Shown: positions 1-6,984, numbered from the stretch's first letter. The stretch is DNA of 7,753 bases from Planctomycetota bacterium (GCA_022567365.1 JADFHG010000163.1:1-7753); one strand, 5' to 3'. Program-made: numbers and translations. The notes: generated by a model from the sequence alone, not told the origin.

Positions 1-1
1 G

Positions 2-967
2 TTTCGCCTGGAGAACGCGACCGCGACGGCCGCGGAAATCAATATCGCATTCGACGGTGGCGGGTCATCGTCGGATCCCGGTCCGACATCGATACGAATA
101 CTGGCCGGTGAGTTCTCCGACGGAGACATTATTTGCGGGCAGACCTACATCGTATCCGCGGTTGTCGATGATGACGGTGACACACCGGTCGTGTTCTCGG
201 GCGACGGGACCGGCACGCTCGGTTTCGACGGCGCTAGCGTGGGACCGTCCGGGCAGCGCCTGCTCGTGTTCGGCGATCACTACGCCTGCGGGGAGACGGT
301 GGTCGTGCGCATCACGGACGACGGCAGCGGCATTGGCGCCAGCACGAGCGACACGCCTCTGGGGCAAATCAACGTCTTTTCCAACGGCGATTCCGTGCCC
401 GCGCCCGATCTGCCCGATCCAGACGAGGCCGGCGGCGATACCGGGGTCATGGACGTGACCATCATTGTTGTCAACGACGTCGAGAGTACCATTCAGCTCA
501 ATGTCGCTTCCGGCAATGGAAACTTGGCCGAGACCGGCGGCGCCGACGTCACGGACGAATTCGACGTGCGTGTGTCCCCGTTTACCACGACCGTAGGTAC
601 CGTGGCCTGCCCGCAGGAGTTCATTTTCGCGGTCGCCCACCTCGAGCCGTTGGAAACGACCTTCGGTTCCGGCGACGGCAGCATCTTCACCGGCGACGGC
701 GCAAACAACTTCCATGGTATCGTTCTCACGGGAGACGGGACCGGAACGGCCGGGTTCGATGAAGAGAGCATCGCCGTCGACCGGGGCAGGTTGTTGCAAC
801 TGAACACGCACTTTCAGTGTGGGGACACGATCACCATCACGATTGACGCCACCAACAATCAGTTCAAGTTCGACTCCGAGGGCAACGTCGTCACGGACGT
901 GTCCGGCAATCCGGAAATCAATTACGGCACCGGCAGCGGTCGGGTCGCCGTCGCCCTGACCGAGTAA
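2..967 (+). CDS. Unrecognised repeat protein, probably secreted (5' end missing)
   Basis: The frame is open from the first complete codon at position 2 to a TAA at 965-967, giving 321 residues. The true start lies outside the window. An internal ATG at 191 is not the likely start, because coding-like sequence continues upstream without a stop. I do not recognise the family. The protein is rich in Gly, Asp, Thr and Val, as expected of an extracellular beta-sandwich. It contains two diverged copies of a unit of about 177 residues: GDGTGT-x-GFD occurs at residues 67 and 244, and a Cys-Gly-x-Thr strand motif follows 29 residues later in both, at Cys96 and Cys273. A further Cys (45 and 203) precedes each GDGTGT. 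These four cysteines suggest disulfides and hence export, but this is inference. No transmembrane segment, sorting signal or dockerin is visible at the C-terminus. No clear terminator follows, and the next gene is about 800 bp away. Confidence 0.75.
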   Translation, partial: FRLENATATAAEINIAFDGGGSSSDPGPTSIRILAGEFSDGDIICGQTYIVSAVVDDDGDTPVVFSGDGTGTLGFDGASVGPSGQRLLVFGDHYACGETVVVRITDDGSGIGASTSDTPLGQINVFSNGDSVPAPDLPDPDEAGGDTGVMDVTIIVVNDVESTIQLNVASGNGNLAETGGADVTDEFDVRVSPFTTTVGTVACPQEFIFAVAHLEPLETTFGSGDGSIFTGDGANNFHGIVLTGDGTGTAGFDEESIAVDRGRLLQLNTHFQCGDTITITIDATNNQFKFDSEGNVVTDVSGNPEINYGTGSGRVAVALTE

Positions 968-1402
968 TACCACTCCTTCACCGTGTCGGCACGGGGCCAA
1001 TGTCGCGCCGGCGAACCAGTTTTCGGCGTACAGACCGCCGGAGCGCCCCGCCCGATAACCGACTCCGGAAACCCTGCCGCGATATCCCCGCCGCACGTCT
1101 CGGCACTGCTCCCTCGCTGGCGGTTCGCGGGGCGGACGGGGCGACGCCGACGGTTCACGTACGCACGGCACGCCTGCCGACCTTCGATAAAGTGGGAACG
1201 GAACACCTGAGACGCGACCACGTCCAATATCTTACCTGAACCTCCACCCCTGGCGGGCAAAACGGAATCGGGCGCGAGTTTTCCGTTCAAGCCCCTTGTA
1301 TCAAGGGCGTAACCGGGATAGGATACGGCCTAGGCTTGTTCGACCGTTGCCGTCACACCGCGGAGCGCACGTAGGTTCGTTGTGGGGGCGGCGCGCGTAA
1401 TG

Positions 1403-1517
1403 GCCTGTTGAAAAAAGTGTGGCACGGGTTTCCAGCCCGTTATTTTCACCGGCAAACGGCCTGCCCCCTTGCGGGTGCCGGTGTCACACCCAAGAATTGC
1501 CTTTTTCAACAGGCTGC
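1403..1517. mobile_element. MITE-like element with 13 bp terminal inverted repeats
   Basis: GCCTGTTGAAAAA at 1403-1415 is repeated exactly in inverted orientation at 1502-1514. A second inverted block lies inside: GTGTGGCAC at 1417-1425 matches GTGTCACAC at 1481-1489 with one mismatch. The right arm has a 12 bp spacer between the two blocks and the left arm only 1 bp, so the left arm looks shortened. An inner perfect 7 bp stem pairs 1447-1453 with 1477-1483. A small interrupted palindrome (ACGGG, then CCCGT, 1424-1440) sits near the left end. The pentamer TAATG directly precedes the left repeat (1398-1402) and recurs 3 bp after the right one (1518-1522), as a target-site duplication would if the element ends at 1517. 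There is no coding capacity. I infer a non-autonomous element mobilised in trans, or a dispersed structured repeat; the parent transposase cannot be identified from here. Confidence 0.6.
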
Positions 1518-1662
1518 TAATGCGCCGGCGCGAAGGACAAGTGCGGTGGGGAAGACGTTGCAGCACACCTGAGGGGTTTCCGGGAGTGCAATCGGTGGGG
1601 AGTAGCAACCAGTTCTCTTTCGTTTCAGAACAAACAGCTTGATGTTTTACGAGCGGATACTG

Positions 1663-1680
1663 TGTCCGCGCTAGCGGACA
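1663..1680. repeat. Perfect 7 bp hairpin upstream of the dockerin protein gene
   Basis: TGTCCGC (1663-1669) and GCGGACA (1674-1680) form a perfect stem around the tetranucleotide GCTA. ACTG just upstream and its complement CAGT just downstream, which overlaps the stem end, lengthen the symmetry imperfectly. It lies about 98 bp before the start codon. It has no T-run, so it is not an intrinsic terminator. It could be an operator or a leader RNA hairpin, but its role is unknown. Confidence 0.35.
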
Positions 1681-1765
1681 GTGTGCGCCCGTGGTGGGAA
1701 GAAGGAATCGTTGGGGAGGAGACCGACCGGGAAAGGTTCGTCTCGCGACGTACAGTCTTTAAGAG

Positions 1766-1775
1766 AAAGAGGTGG
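1766..1775 (+). promoter_or_regulatory. Ribosome binding site deciding the start of the dockerin protein
   Basis: AAAGAGGTGG is a near-consensus Shine-Dalgarno sequence. Its GAGG core (1769-1772) ends 5 bases before the ATG at 1778 and 8 bases before the ATG at 1781. The in-frame GTG at 1772 lies inside this element and so cannot be served by it, which argues against GTG as the start. Confidence 0.7.
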
Positions 1776-1777
1776 AC

Positions 1778-4700
1778 ATGATGCGCGGCAAGAATTGGGG
1801 CTTCGGCCTGATTGCCTGTATCTGTTGCGGGGCCACGATGGTGGCCAACGGAGCCGAGCGACAGGCACAAATTGCAAATTCGTTTGGGGCCACGGCGTGG
1901 GTCGGACAGACCCCCCCGAAGGACCGCGGCGACAGTCCGAAGACCAAAGCCTCCGGCCCGTCCGTCGGCAACGTAGTCGACGCACAGGGCGGCGTGGCCG
2001 GCGTATGCGGCGCTTGCGATTCCGGCGGAATCTGCGATCTGCAGGTCGGGATCCTCGCAGCCGGACTCTTCCAGCAGTGCGACGATGGGCAGTGGGTGTC
2101 GCTCGGATTTCCGATCAACACGGGTGGCGGTATGGTCGATACCATCACGATGGTCCACAACACCAACACTGGTGTCGGTGACCTTTACTTGATGGGCGGC
2201 ACGTGCGGCGGTCCGGATGTCACGACCATCCTGGCGTCGCTCGGCCCGGTCATCGTAGGCGCACCGTCCGGCGTGCCGGTCGACTACGTGTTTGATCCGG
2301 TGCTCACTTCAGCGGACGACCCGACATGGATCATCGCCGTATTTGAGTCGTCCTTCTCGTTCGACGTTGCCTTCAACAGCGCGACGATCGGAACGCCCAA
2401 TTCGGCCTTCGGAAACCTGGACGGTTTTCCTGGTCCGGGGGAGTGGCAGGATCTGAACAATTTCGGTTTCGGAGCGTGCTACTGCGTGGACCTGAGCTTG
2501 ACGAATCAGGATCCGAATACACCGGGGTGCATCGTACCCGTATGTGGTGACGGCTTCTGCTCCGCCCCGGATGAGACCTGCGCAAACTGCGAAATCGATT
2601 GTGGCGAGTGCCCACCGCTGTGCGGCGAGGGCGCCGGCGACTGCTGCGACGCGGCCGGCAACGGTACGCCCGGCTGCAATTGCGAGTCTTGTTGCGAGTG
2701 CATCTGTGCGTGCGATTCGTTCTGCTGCGAGACTGAATGGGACGATCTCTGTGCGACCGACGGTCTTCCCAACGGTCTTAATTGTGGTGCGTCGAACCCG
2801 AACGGTCCGTGCGTCAAGCAGTGCGGCGAGTGCTTTGGTGGCGAGTGCCCGAGCGACGTGCCCCCCTGCAATGCAGCGATTCTCAAGGCCGACCCGGCGG
2901 ATGGCACGCGTGACGCGCGTCAGCCGTTCGGTCCCAACGACGATCCATCCGATCCGGCCGCGCGTCAGGGTATCGGCTCGGCCGATGCGCCGATCGTGCT
3001 CACGTTGGACGGCGAGGGTCTCGGGACCGAGTGCTTCGCCCTCTGCGAGACCAATCCGGACGGCGTGCTCGGTGCGAACGGCATCGCGAGCGTGACGGAA
3101 AGCCCGGCGGGCTCCTACGCGATCGTGCTGAATCACGCGATCGCTCCGGGTGAATGGACCAACATCCTCGTGGGCGAGGAGGGTGCTTCGGTGGCGTATC
3201 TGTCGCTGCCGGCGGACTCCAACGCGGACGGGCTGAGCAATGCGAACGACGTCCTTTCGCTGATCAACTTCCTGAACGAGACGGAGGAGCCGCCCTTCGG
3301 TATCTTCAGCATGGACATTGACCACAGCGGCGCGTCCAACGCGAGCGATATCCTGCGGATCATCGACCTGCTCAACGGTGGTGGCAATCTCGACGAATGG
3401 CTCGGCGCGACCGCGCCGGACAACGATTGCGAGCCGCCCGTGTGCGGTCCCGGTGCCGGTGACTGCTGCGAAGCCAACGGCTCGCCCGGTTGCGACGATG
3501 TCGACTGCTGCGAGGCGGTCTGTGCGGTGGATTCGTTCTGCTGCGAGGTGACTTGGGAAGCAGTTTGTGTTGACGAGGCGATCGATATCTGCGGTCTCGA
3601 ATGCCCCGAAGGCGATTGCTGCGACCCGAACGGGACCGGCACGCCCGGTTGCGACGACGACGACTGCGAGGCGGCGGTCTGTGCGGTCGATCCGTGGTGC
3701 TGCGACATCGAGTGGGATGGGGAGTGCGCTGAGGAGGCGTTCGATCTTTGTGGTGACCTCTGCGGAGACAACAATGACTGCGCCGGCGCGAACGAGATCT
3801 TCGACGGCCTGACGCCGTTCAGCACGCTAGGTGCGACGACGGACGGCAACGTGCACGCGGGCTGCGATTTTGACGGCCAGACGTACAACGACATCTGGTT
3901 CGACTACGTCGCGTCCTGCTCGGGTACGCTCACCGTCACGACCTGCGAAGAGAGCGGGGGTTCGGCGGACTATGACACCGACTTGGTCATCTACAATGGT
4001 TTGGGATGCATCCCGACGGACGCCGATCTGCTTGGATGCGACGACGACACCATCGGTTGTGCCGATTTCCACTCGTTTATGGAAGTTCCGGTTACGCAGG
4101 GCGACGCCTACAAGATCCGCGTTGGCGGTTGGCAGGAAACCGACTCGGGTACCGGAAACCTCCTCATTAGCTGCGAGGCCGATCTGTGCGGTAACGGTCA
4201 GTGCGACGGCAACGAGACCCCTTGCAGTTGCGAGGCGGACTGCGGTCCCTGCGAATTCCCCGACAGTTGCGCCGGTGCGCTCGATATCTCGATCGGCTCG
4301 ACCCCGTTCGACAACATCGGGGCGACGGACGACGGCCCGGTGATATGCGGGTTGATGGGTTCGGACGTCTGGTACAACTTTACCTCCGACTTCACGGGAA
4401 ACCTGGAGGTGAGTACGTGCGGGAGTGGCTTTGACACCGTGGTGTCGGTCTACGACGGTTGCGCCTGCCCGCCGGGACCCAACTTGGCGTGCAACGACGA
4501 TACCTGCGGTTTGCAATCGACGGTTGTCGTCGCGGTGGTGGCTGGTGGCTGCTATAAGTTCCAATTCGGTGGGTTCAATGGCGCCCAGGGTGCGGGGACC
4601 ATCACCCTCACGGAGCAGGTGCCGCTGGCCAACGACGCTTGCGCCAACGCGATCCCGATCTTCGATGGCAATACCGCCTATAGCAACACCGATGCCACCA

Positions 4701-5071
4701 CCGACGGTGGGCCTTTGTGTCTTGCGTGCCAAAGGGGGGTGTTCGATCTTGCCCTCGGCGCTGACATCTGGTTCACGTACGAAGCCACTTGCACCGGTAC
4801 CCTCGAGGTGAGCACATGCGACCAGGTGGACTATGACAGTCGTTTGGCGATGTACCTCGGAACGGATTGCCCGACGGGTCCGGCCCACGCGTGCAATGAT
4901 GACGGTCCCAATTGCGCGAATTTCACCTCACTGATGTTGAGCGAAGTCAATGAGGGCACGACCTATCTGCTTCGCGTCGGCGGATTCGGCGATCCCGCTG
5001 CCACCGGCAGCGGTACGCTGAGCGTCACGTGCGGGGTCGGCGGTCCGGGTCAGGACGGCATCTGTCCATGA
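1778..5071 (+). CDS. Secreted modular Cys-rich protein with dockerin type I and PPC-like domains
   Basis: The protein has 1097 residues from the ATG at 1778, chosen for its Shine-Dalgarno; ATG 1781 is also possible. Residues 1-26 form a Sec signal peptide (RGK, then a hydrophobic core), probably cut near VANGA. LIAC at 11-14 mimics a lipobox, but the segment before it is short. In order come: a beta-rich domain without a recognised family (about 88-242); a CGDGFC-type Cys module (256-278) and a twin-Cys module (282-326); a beta module opening with a DARQP motif (about 370-478); a type I dockerin with loops DSNADGLSNAND (480-491) and DIDHSGASNASD (513-524); two more twin-Cys repeats ending WDxxC (556-663); and three PPC-like beta-sandwich domains (667-799, 828-947, 951-1085), with a second CGNGQC module (804-825) between the first two. 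Dockerins normally bind cohesins, but none is encoded here. I see no catalytic domain, so a surface or matrix role is inference. The C-terminus appears truncated by a frameshift. Confidence 0.9.
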   Translation: MMRGKNWGFGLIACICCGATMVANGAERQAQIANSFGATAWVGQTPPKDRGDSPKTKASGPSVGNVVDAQGGVAGVCGACDSGGICDLQVGILAAGLFQQCDDGQWVSLGFPINTGGGMVDTITMVHNTNTGVGDLYLMGGTCGGPDVTTILASLGPVIVGAPSGVPVDYVFDPVLTSADDPTWIIAVFESSFSFDVAFNSATIGTPNSAFGNLDGFPGPGEWQDLNNFGFGACYCVDLSLTNQDPNTPGCIVPVCGDGFCSAPDETCANCEIDCGECPPLCGEGAGDCCDAAGNGTPGCNCESCCECICACDSFCCETEWDDLCATDGLPNGLNCGASNPNGPCVKQCGECFGGECPSDVPPCNAAILKADPADGTRDARQPFGPNDDPSDPAARQGIGSADAPIVLTLDGEGLGTECFALCETNPDGVLGANGIASVTESPAGSYAIVLNHAIAPGEWTNILVGEEGASVAYLSLPADSNADGLSNANDVLSLINFLNETEEPPFGIFSMDIDHSGASNASDILRIIDLLNGGGNLDEWLGATAPDNDCEPPVCGPGAGDCCEANGSPGCDDVDCCEAVCAVDSFCCEVTWEAVCVDEAIDICGLECPEGDCCDPNGTGTPGCDDDDCEAAVCAVDPWCCDIEWDGECAEEAFDLCGDLCGDNNDCAGANEIFDGLTPFSTLGATTDGNVHAGCDFDGQTYNDIWFDYVASCSGTLTVTTCEESGGSADYDTDLVIYNGLGCIPTDADLLGCDDDTIGCADFHSFMEVPVTQGDAYKIRVGGWQETDSGTGNLLISCEADLCGNGQCDGNETPCSCEADCGPCEFPDSCAGALDISIGSTPFDNIGATDDGPVICGLMGSDVWYNFTSDFTGNLEVSTCGSGFDTVVSVYDGCACPPGPNLACNDDTCGLQSTVVVAVVAGGCYKFQFGGFNGAQGAGTITLTEQVPLANDACANAIPIFDGNTAYSNTDATTDGGPLCLACQRGVFDLALGADIWFTYEATCTGTLEVSTCDQVDYDSRLAMYLGTDCPTGPAHACNDDGPNCANFTSLMLSEVNEGTTYLLRVGGFGDPAATGSGTLSVTCGVGGPGQDGICP
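3212..3384 (+). other. Dockerin type I domain within the large secreted protein
   Basis: Two duplicated calcium-loop-plus-helix segments are visible. The first loop has Asp, Asn, Asp-Gly and Asp at positions 1, 3, 5-6 and 12 (DSNADGLSNAND), followed by the helix VLSLINFLN. The second has Asp, Asp, Ser-Gly and Asp at the same positions (DIDHSGASNASD), followed by ILRIIDLLN. This is the classical type I dockerin arrangement of paired F-hand motifs. In planctomycetes such domains are common outside true cellulosomes and their partners are mostly unknown. Ser at position 5 of the second loop is a slightly weaker calcium ligand. Confidence 0.85.
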
Positions 5072-5195
5072 TGACTCGTGGGACGGCACTTGTACCGGCG
5101 AGGCAATGGACCTGTGCTCGTTCTTCGCGGATATGCAAGGACGACACGCGCTAACCGGGCGTCCTGCGCCTGAGAGGCCCGCGAGGGAATCGTAG
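5067..5195 (+). pseudogene. Out-of-frame continuation of the dockerin protein C-terminus
   Basis: In the frame shifted by one base from the large gene, this stretch encodes DDSWDGTCTGEAMDLC and then about 24 further residues before a TAG at 5193-5195. The segment WDGTCTGEAMDLC matches WDGECAEEAFDLC, from the third twin-Cys repeat of the same protein, at 9 of 13 positions, including W, both Cys and the EA. Removing one C from the CC at 5066-5067 would join the two frames as GIC-HDDSWDGTC. The TAG lies 7 bp before the terminator stem, as expected for the original end of the gene. It may be a genuine frameshift mutation, a sequencing error, or a decayed remnant. The residues after DLC do not resemble the repeat. 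Confidence 0.6.
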
Positions 5196-5202
5196 CTCGA
5201 TC

Positions 5203-5239
5203 AAGCCCCCCGTGGCCGACGCCGCGGGGGGCTTTTCTT
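5203..5239 (+). terminator. Rho-independent terminator
   Basis: A 10 bp perfect stem (AAGCCCCCCG at 5203-5212 with CGGGGGGCTT at 5225-5234) is extended by a U-G pair and GGC/GCC, closing on a CGAC tetraloop. It is followed on the plus strand by TTTTCTT. On the minus strand the stem is followed only by TTGATC, so it acts mainly on plus-strand transcripts. It ends transcription of the large secreted-protein gene, 131 bp after the annotated TGA but only 7 bp after the out-of-frame TAG. Confidence 0.9.
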
Positions 5240-5348
5240 GCGCGCATGGGCTTATAGGGCTGGCCCTTCTTGCTCGGTGCTGATCGCCCTACTTGACACA
5301 GCCAGGGGGAATGCTCGTTCGAACCGCTGCCGCTCCATTGGCACGGCG

Positions 5349-5367
5349 TTGTACGGTTGTACGGTTG
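5349..5367. repeat. 8 bp tandem repeat, about 2.4 copies
   Basis: TTGTACGG occurs twice head to tail and is followed by a further TTG. It lies in non-coding sequence about 96 bp past the end of the convergent prpD-like gene. It is probably a replication-slippage repeat with no evident function. Confidence 0.6.
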
Positions 5368-5462
5368 CGCAGCCGCCGAGCATGCGCGCACCCCAACCGA
5401 AGGAGGTTGCTCGCTCGAGTGTGCCGCTCGCCTGCGGTCGGCGGTCTTCGGGATCGTGCGTT

Positions 5463-6827
5463 TTACTTGCGTTCGATCACGTCGAAAGTGAAGATCGGGG
5501 TCACATCGTCCATCGCGTCCATCGCCCACGCTTTGTCGAGAACACCCTGGGCGCTTTCGGGTGTCACCACGCCGTCGGCCATGCGGTTGAACTTCGTGAC
5601 GATCTCGTCGTCGGTCATCGGGTTCTCCGCGTGGCCGCGCGGGAAGTCGACGCGCTTATTCACCTGTGTCCCATCGGAGCAGGTAATCGTGATGTCGTTC
5701 GGGATGCCTTTAGGATAGGCCTTGTTGAGCTCGACGTCTTCGACGATCGTCGTTTTGTCGATCAGGTCGAGAATCTTCGGATCCGTCAGCCGGTCTTTGT
5801 CGAACGTCGCGAGGGTCACGTCGCCGTCGAGCAGGGCGGCCGCGCAGCAGTAGAACATCGAGTGGTCGGCCGTCTCGCGCGACGTGGGGCGGAGCTTCTC
5901 CGGTTCGCTGCCGATGATGCTGACCGCGGCCTCGAAGCTCTTGATGTGGATCTTCGATATGTCCTTACCCTCGATCCGCGGACGCATCTGCAGGCAGGCG
6001 TCGATCGCCGATTGCGAGTGATATTCCGCCGGCCAAAACTTGATGTAGGTCTTGTCGATCATGAAGTCGCCCGCTTCGCCAAGCACGACGTCTTTCGCGG
6101 TGGGTATGTCGAGCTGGTGCATCAGTCCTTTCGGCCCTTCGAAGATCTCGTTGGGACCGGTCATGCCCCGCCGCGCGAGGTCGGCCGCGAAGATGCCGTT
6201 TCGTCCCGCATTGGCGAATGCGCATGCCTTCCAATCGGAGATTTGCCCGGTCCGTGTCTGCCGCGTGGTGATGTTGCACACCCCGGCGAGACCGAGCGCG
6301 TGCTCGAGCTGATCCTCGGTAAGCCCCCAGAGCTTGCCGGCCGCCAGCGCGGTCGAGAGCGCCCCGTATGTCACGTGGTCCCAACCGCCCGCGCGAAGGC
6401 TGGCCGCGTCGCAGAGACGACATTGAATCTCATAGGCGATCACGATCGCGAGGATGATGTCCTTGCCGTTCTTGCCGGCCGTCTGCCCGGTCGCGACGGC
6501 AGCGGGGATGTTGTCCGACGGGTGCGCGGGTTCGAGGCTCAAATACGTGTCGTTGTAGTCGAGGTAGCGCACCATCGTGCCATTGGCGAACGAGGCCAGG
6601 TCAGGCGGCGTGTGGTGGTTGGTGCCCCAAACGGTCGCCGACGGCGGCGGATCGTTGACCGCCATCGCCTTGGCCCGCGCGACACGGGCCGGTCTCGACC
6701 AATACGCCCCGAACGTCGTCGCGAGCGAGTCGATCACCCGTCGCTTGACCTCGTGGATGGTCTTTTCGGGCAGGTCTTCGTATTTCAGTTCATTGACCCA
6801 TTGGGCCATTTTTCTTGCGATTGTCAT
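5463..6827 (-). CDS. prpD: MmgE/PrpD family protein, 2-methylcitrate dehydratase-like
   Basis: The 454 residues span the whole family length (E. coli PrpD is about 480). PrpD dehydrates 2-methylcitrate to 2-methyl-cis-aconitate in cytoplasmic propionate breakdown; relatives include cis-aconitate decarboxylase and iminodisuccinate epimerase. Family motifs are clear: RYLDYNDTY (87-95), HPSDNIPA (102-109), GWDHVTYG (148-155), DWKACAFANAGRNG (198-211), KFWPAEYHSQSAID (263-276), ETADHSMFY (318-326) and HAENPMTDDE (399-408). Asp90, Thr94, His102, His151, Lys200 and His270 align in order and near-identical spacing with the active-site residues of cis-aconitate decarboxylase as I recall them. The ADHS-x-x-Y segment points to the PrpD side of the family. 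The ATG at 6827 is preceded by AGAGG with a 6-base gap. No prpB or prpC lies beside it within the window, so the true substrate is uncertain. It converges with the dockerin gene, and the next gene upstream is 242 bp away. Confidence 0.9.
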   Translation of the reverse strand: MTIARKMAQWVNELKYEDLPEKTIHEVKRRVIDSLATTFGAYWSRPARVARAKAMAVNDPPPSATVWGTNHHTPPDLASFANGTMVRYLDYNDTYLSLEPAHPSDNIPAAVATGQTAGKNGKDIILAIVIAYEIQCRLCDAASLRAGGWDHVTYGALSTALAAGKLWGLTEDQLEHALGLAGVCNITTRQTRTGQISDWKACAFANAGRNGIFAADLARRGMTGPNEIFEGPKGLMHQLDIPTAKDVVLGEAGDFMIDKTYIKFWPAEYHSQSAIDACLQMRPRIEGKDISKIHIKSFEAAVSIIGSEPEKLRPTSRETADHSMFYCCAAALLDGDVTLATFDKDRLTDPKILDLIDKTTIVEDVELNKAYPKGIPNDITITCSDGTQVNKRVDFPRGHAENPMTDDEIVTKFNRMADGVVTPESAQGVLDKAWAMDAMDDVTPIFTFDVIERK

Positions 6828-6847
6828 CGAATACCTCTGAATTCAGC

Positions 6848-6864
6848 ATGTCCAGACTGTACAT
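6848..6864. promoter_or_regulatory. Operator-like near-palindrome before the prpD-like gene
   Basis: ATGTCCAG and CTGTACAT are inverted repeats around a central A, with 7 of 8 positions complementary. The centre lies 29 bp upstream of the prpD-like start codon. The GT...AC symmetry is of the kind bound by dimeric helix-turn-helix regulators such as the GntR family. No regulator gene is adjacent, so the assignment is tentative. Confidence 0.3.
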
Positions 6865-6927
6865 TGCCAAGAGCGATCAGCGAACCAGGGCACCGCGAAC
6901 GGCAAACCTCGCGCCGATGTTCCCGAT

Positions 6928-6984
6928 CCGAACCGCGACCGTAAGGGAGCGGCCTCCCCCGAGCCGCGGGCTTCAGCCCGCGCG
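6928..6984 (+). repeat. Dispersed planctomycete-type repeat with 22 bp palindromic core
   Basis: The core at 6963-6984 contains the palindrome-like CGCGGGCTTCAGCCCGCG, a stem of about 8 bp around a 2 bp centre, and recurs exactly in inverted orientation at 7730-7751. Just before it, 6928-6953 reads CCGAACCGCGACCGTAAGGG and then AGCGGC, which I also recall as a multicopy intergenic motif of planctomycetes. It lies between the prpD-like gene and the NYN gene. It could form a hairpin in the NYN transcript, but it lacks a T-run for intrinsic termination. Confidence 0.6.

Larger units (their letters stand above)
968..1771. other. Gene-free region with small inverted repeats and a MITE-like element
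   Basis: No reading frame in these 804 bases looks like a real gene. The short open frames have arginine- and proline-rich, low-complexity translations without motifs, and the one at 1330-1608 on the minus strand simply reads through the repeat element at 1403-1517. The region holds a 7 bp inverted repeat (1261-1267 with 1281-1287), a 6 bp hairpin with a TAT loop (1295-1309), the MITE-like element, and a 7 bp hairpin at 1663-1680. The last 100 bases must contain the promoter and leader of the gene starting at 1778, but I see no convincing -35/-10 pair. Confidence 0.6.
5072..5462. other. Intergenic region between convergent genes
   Basis: These 391 bases separate the end of the dockerin protein gene from the end of the convergent prpD-like gene. 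The first third holds the out-of-frame tail and the terminator. The remainder (5240-5462) contains no convincing gene. It has only a short tandem repeat at 5349-5367 and weak inverted repeats, and I see no clear terminator for the minus-strand gene. Confidence 0.6.

Noticed and set aside
65..1171. A 368-codon minus-strand open frame
   Set aside because: It is antisense to the repeat protein at 2-967, and its Arg/Gly/Val-rich composition matches a shadow frame.
1330..1608. A 92-codon minus-strand open frame
   Set aside because: Its middle is just the translation of the MITE-like repeat, there is no good ribosome binding site, and the ends have no coding character.
1639..1661. Possible promoter TTGATG ... 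GATACT before the dockerin protein gene
   Set aside because: The spacer is only 11 bp, too short for a sigma-70 promoter, and planctomycete promoters are poorly defined.
1805..1819. Lipobox LIAC in the dockerin protein signal peptide
   Set aside because: The hydrophobic stretch before the Cys is very short and continues after it through ICCGATMVA, which fits an ordinary Sec signal peptide better. It is not excluded.
2309..4888. Long minus-strand open frames (2309-3325 and 3827-4888)
   Set aside because: Both lie opposite the dockerin protein and have Arg/Val/Thr/Ala-rich translations with no recognisable motif.
5203..5234. The terminator stem as a bidirectional terminator also serving the prpD-like gene
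   Set aside because: On the minus strand the stem lacks a T-run and lies about 230 bp beyond that gene's stop codon.
6865..6870. TTGGCA on the minus strand as a -35 box for the prpD-like gene
   Set aside because: No acceptable -10 hexamer lies 16-18 bp downstream.
5238..6944. A 568-codon plus-strand open frame overlapping the prpD-like gene
   Set aside because: It is antisense to a gene with clear family motifs. Its Arg/Val/Asp-rich translation has no domain, as expected of a mirror frame in GC-rich coding DNA.
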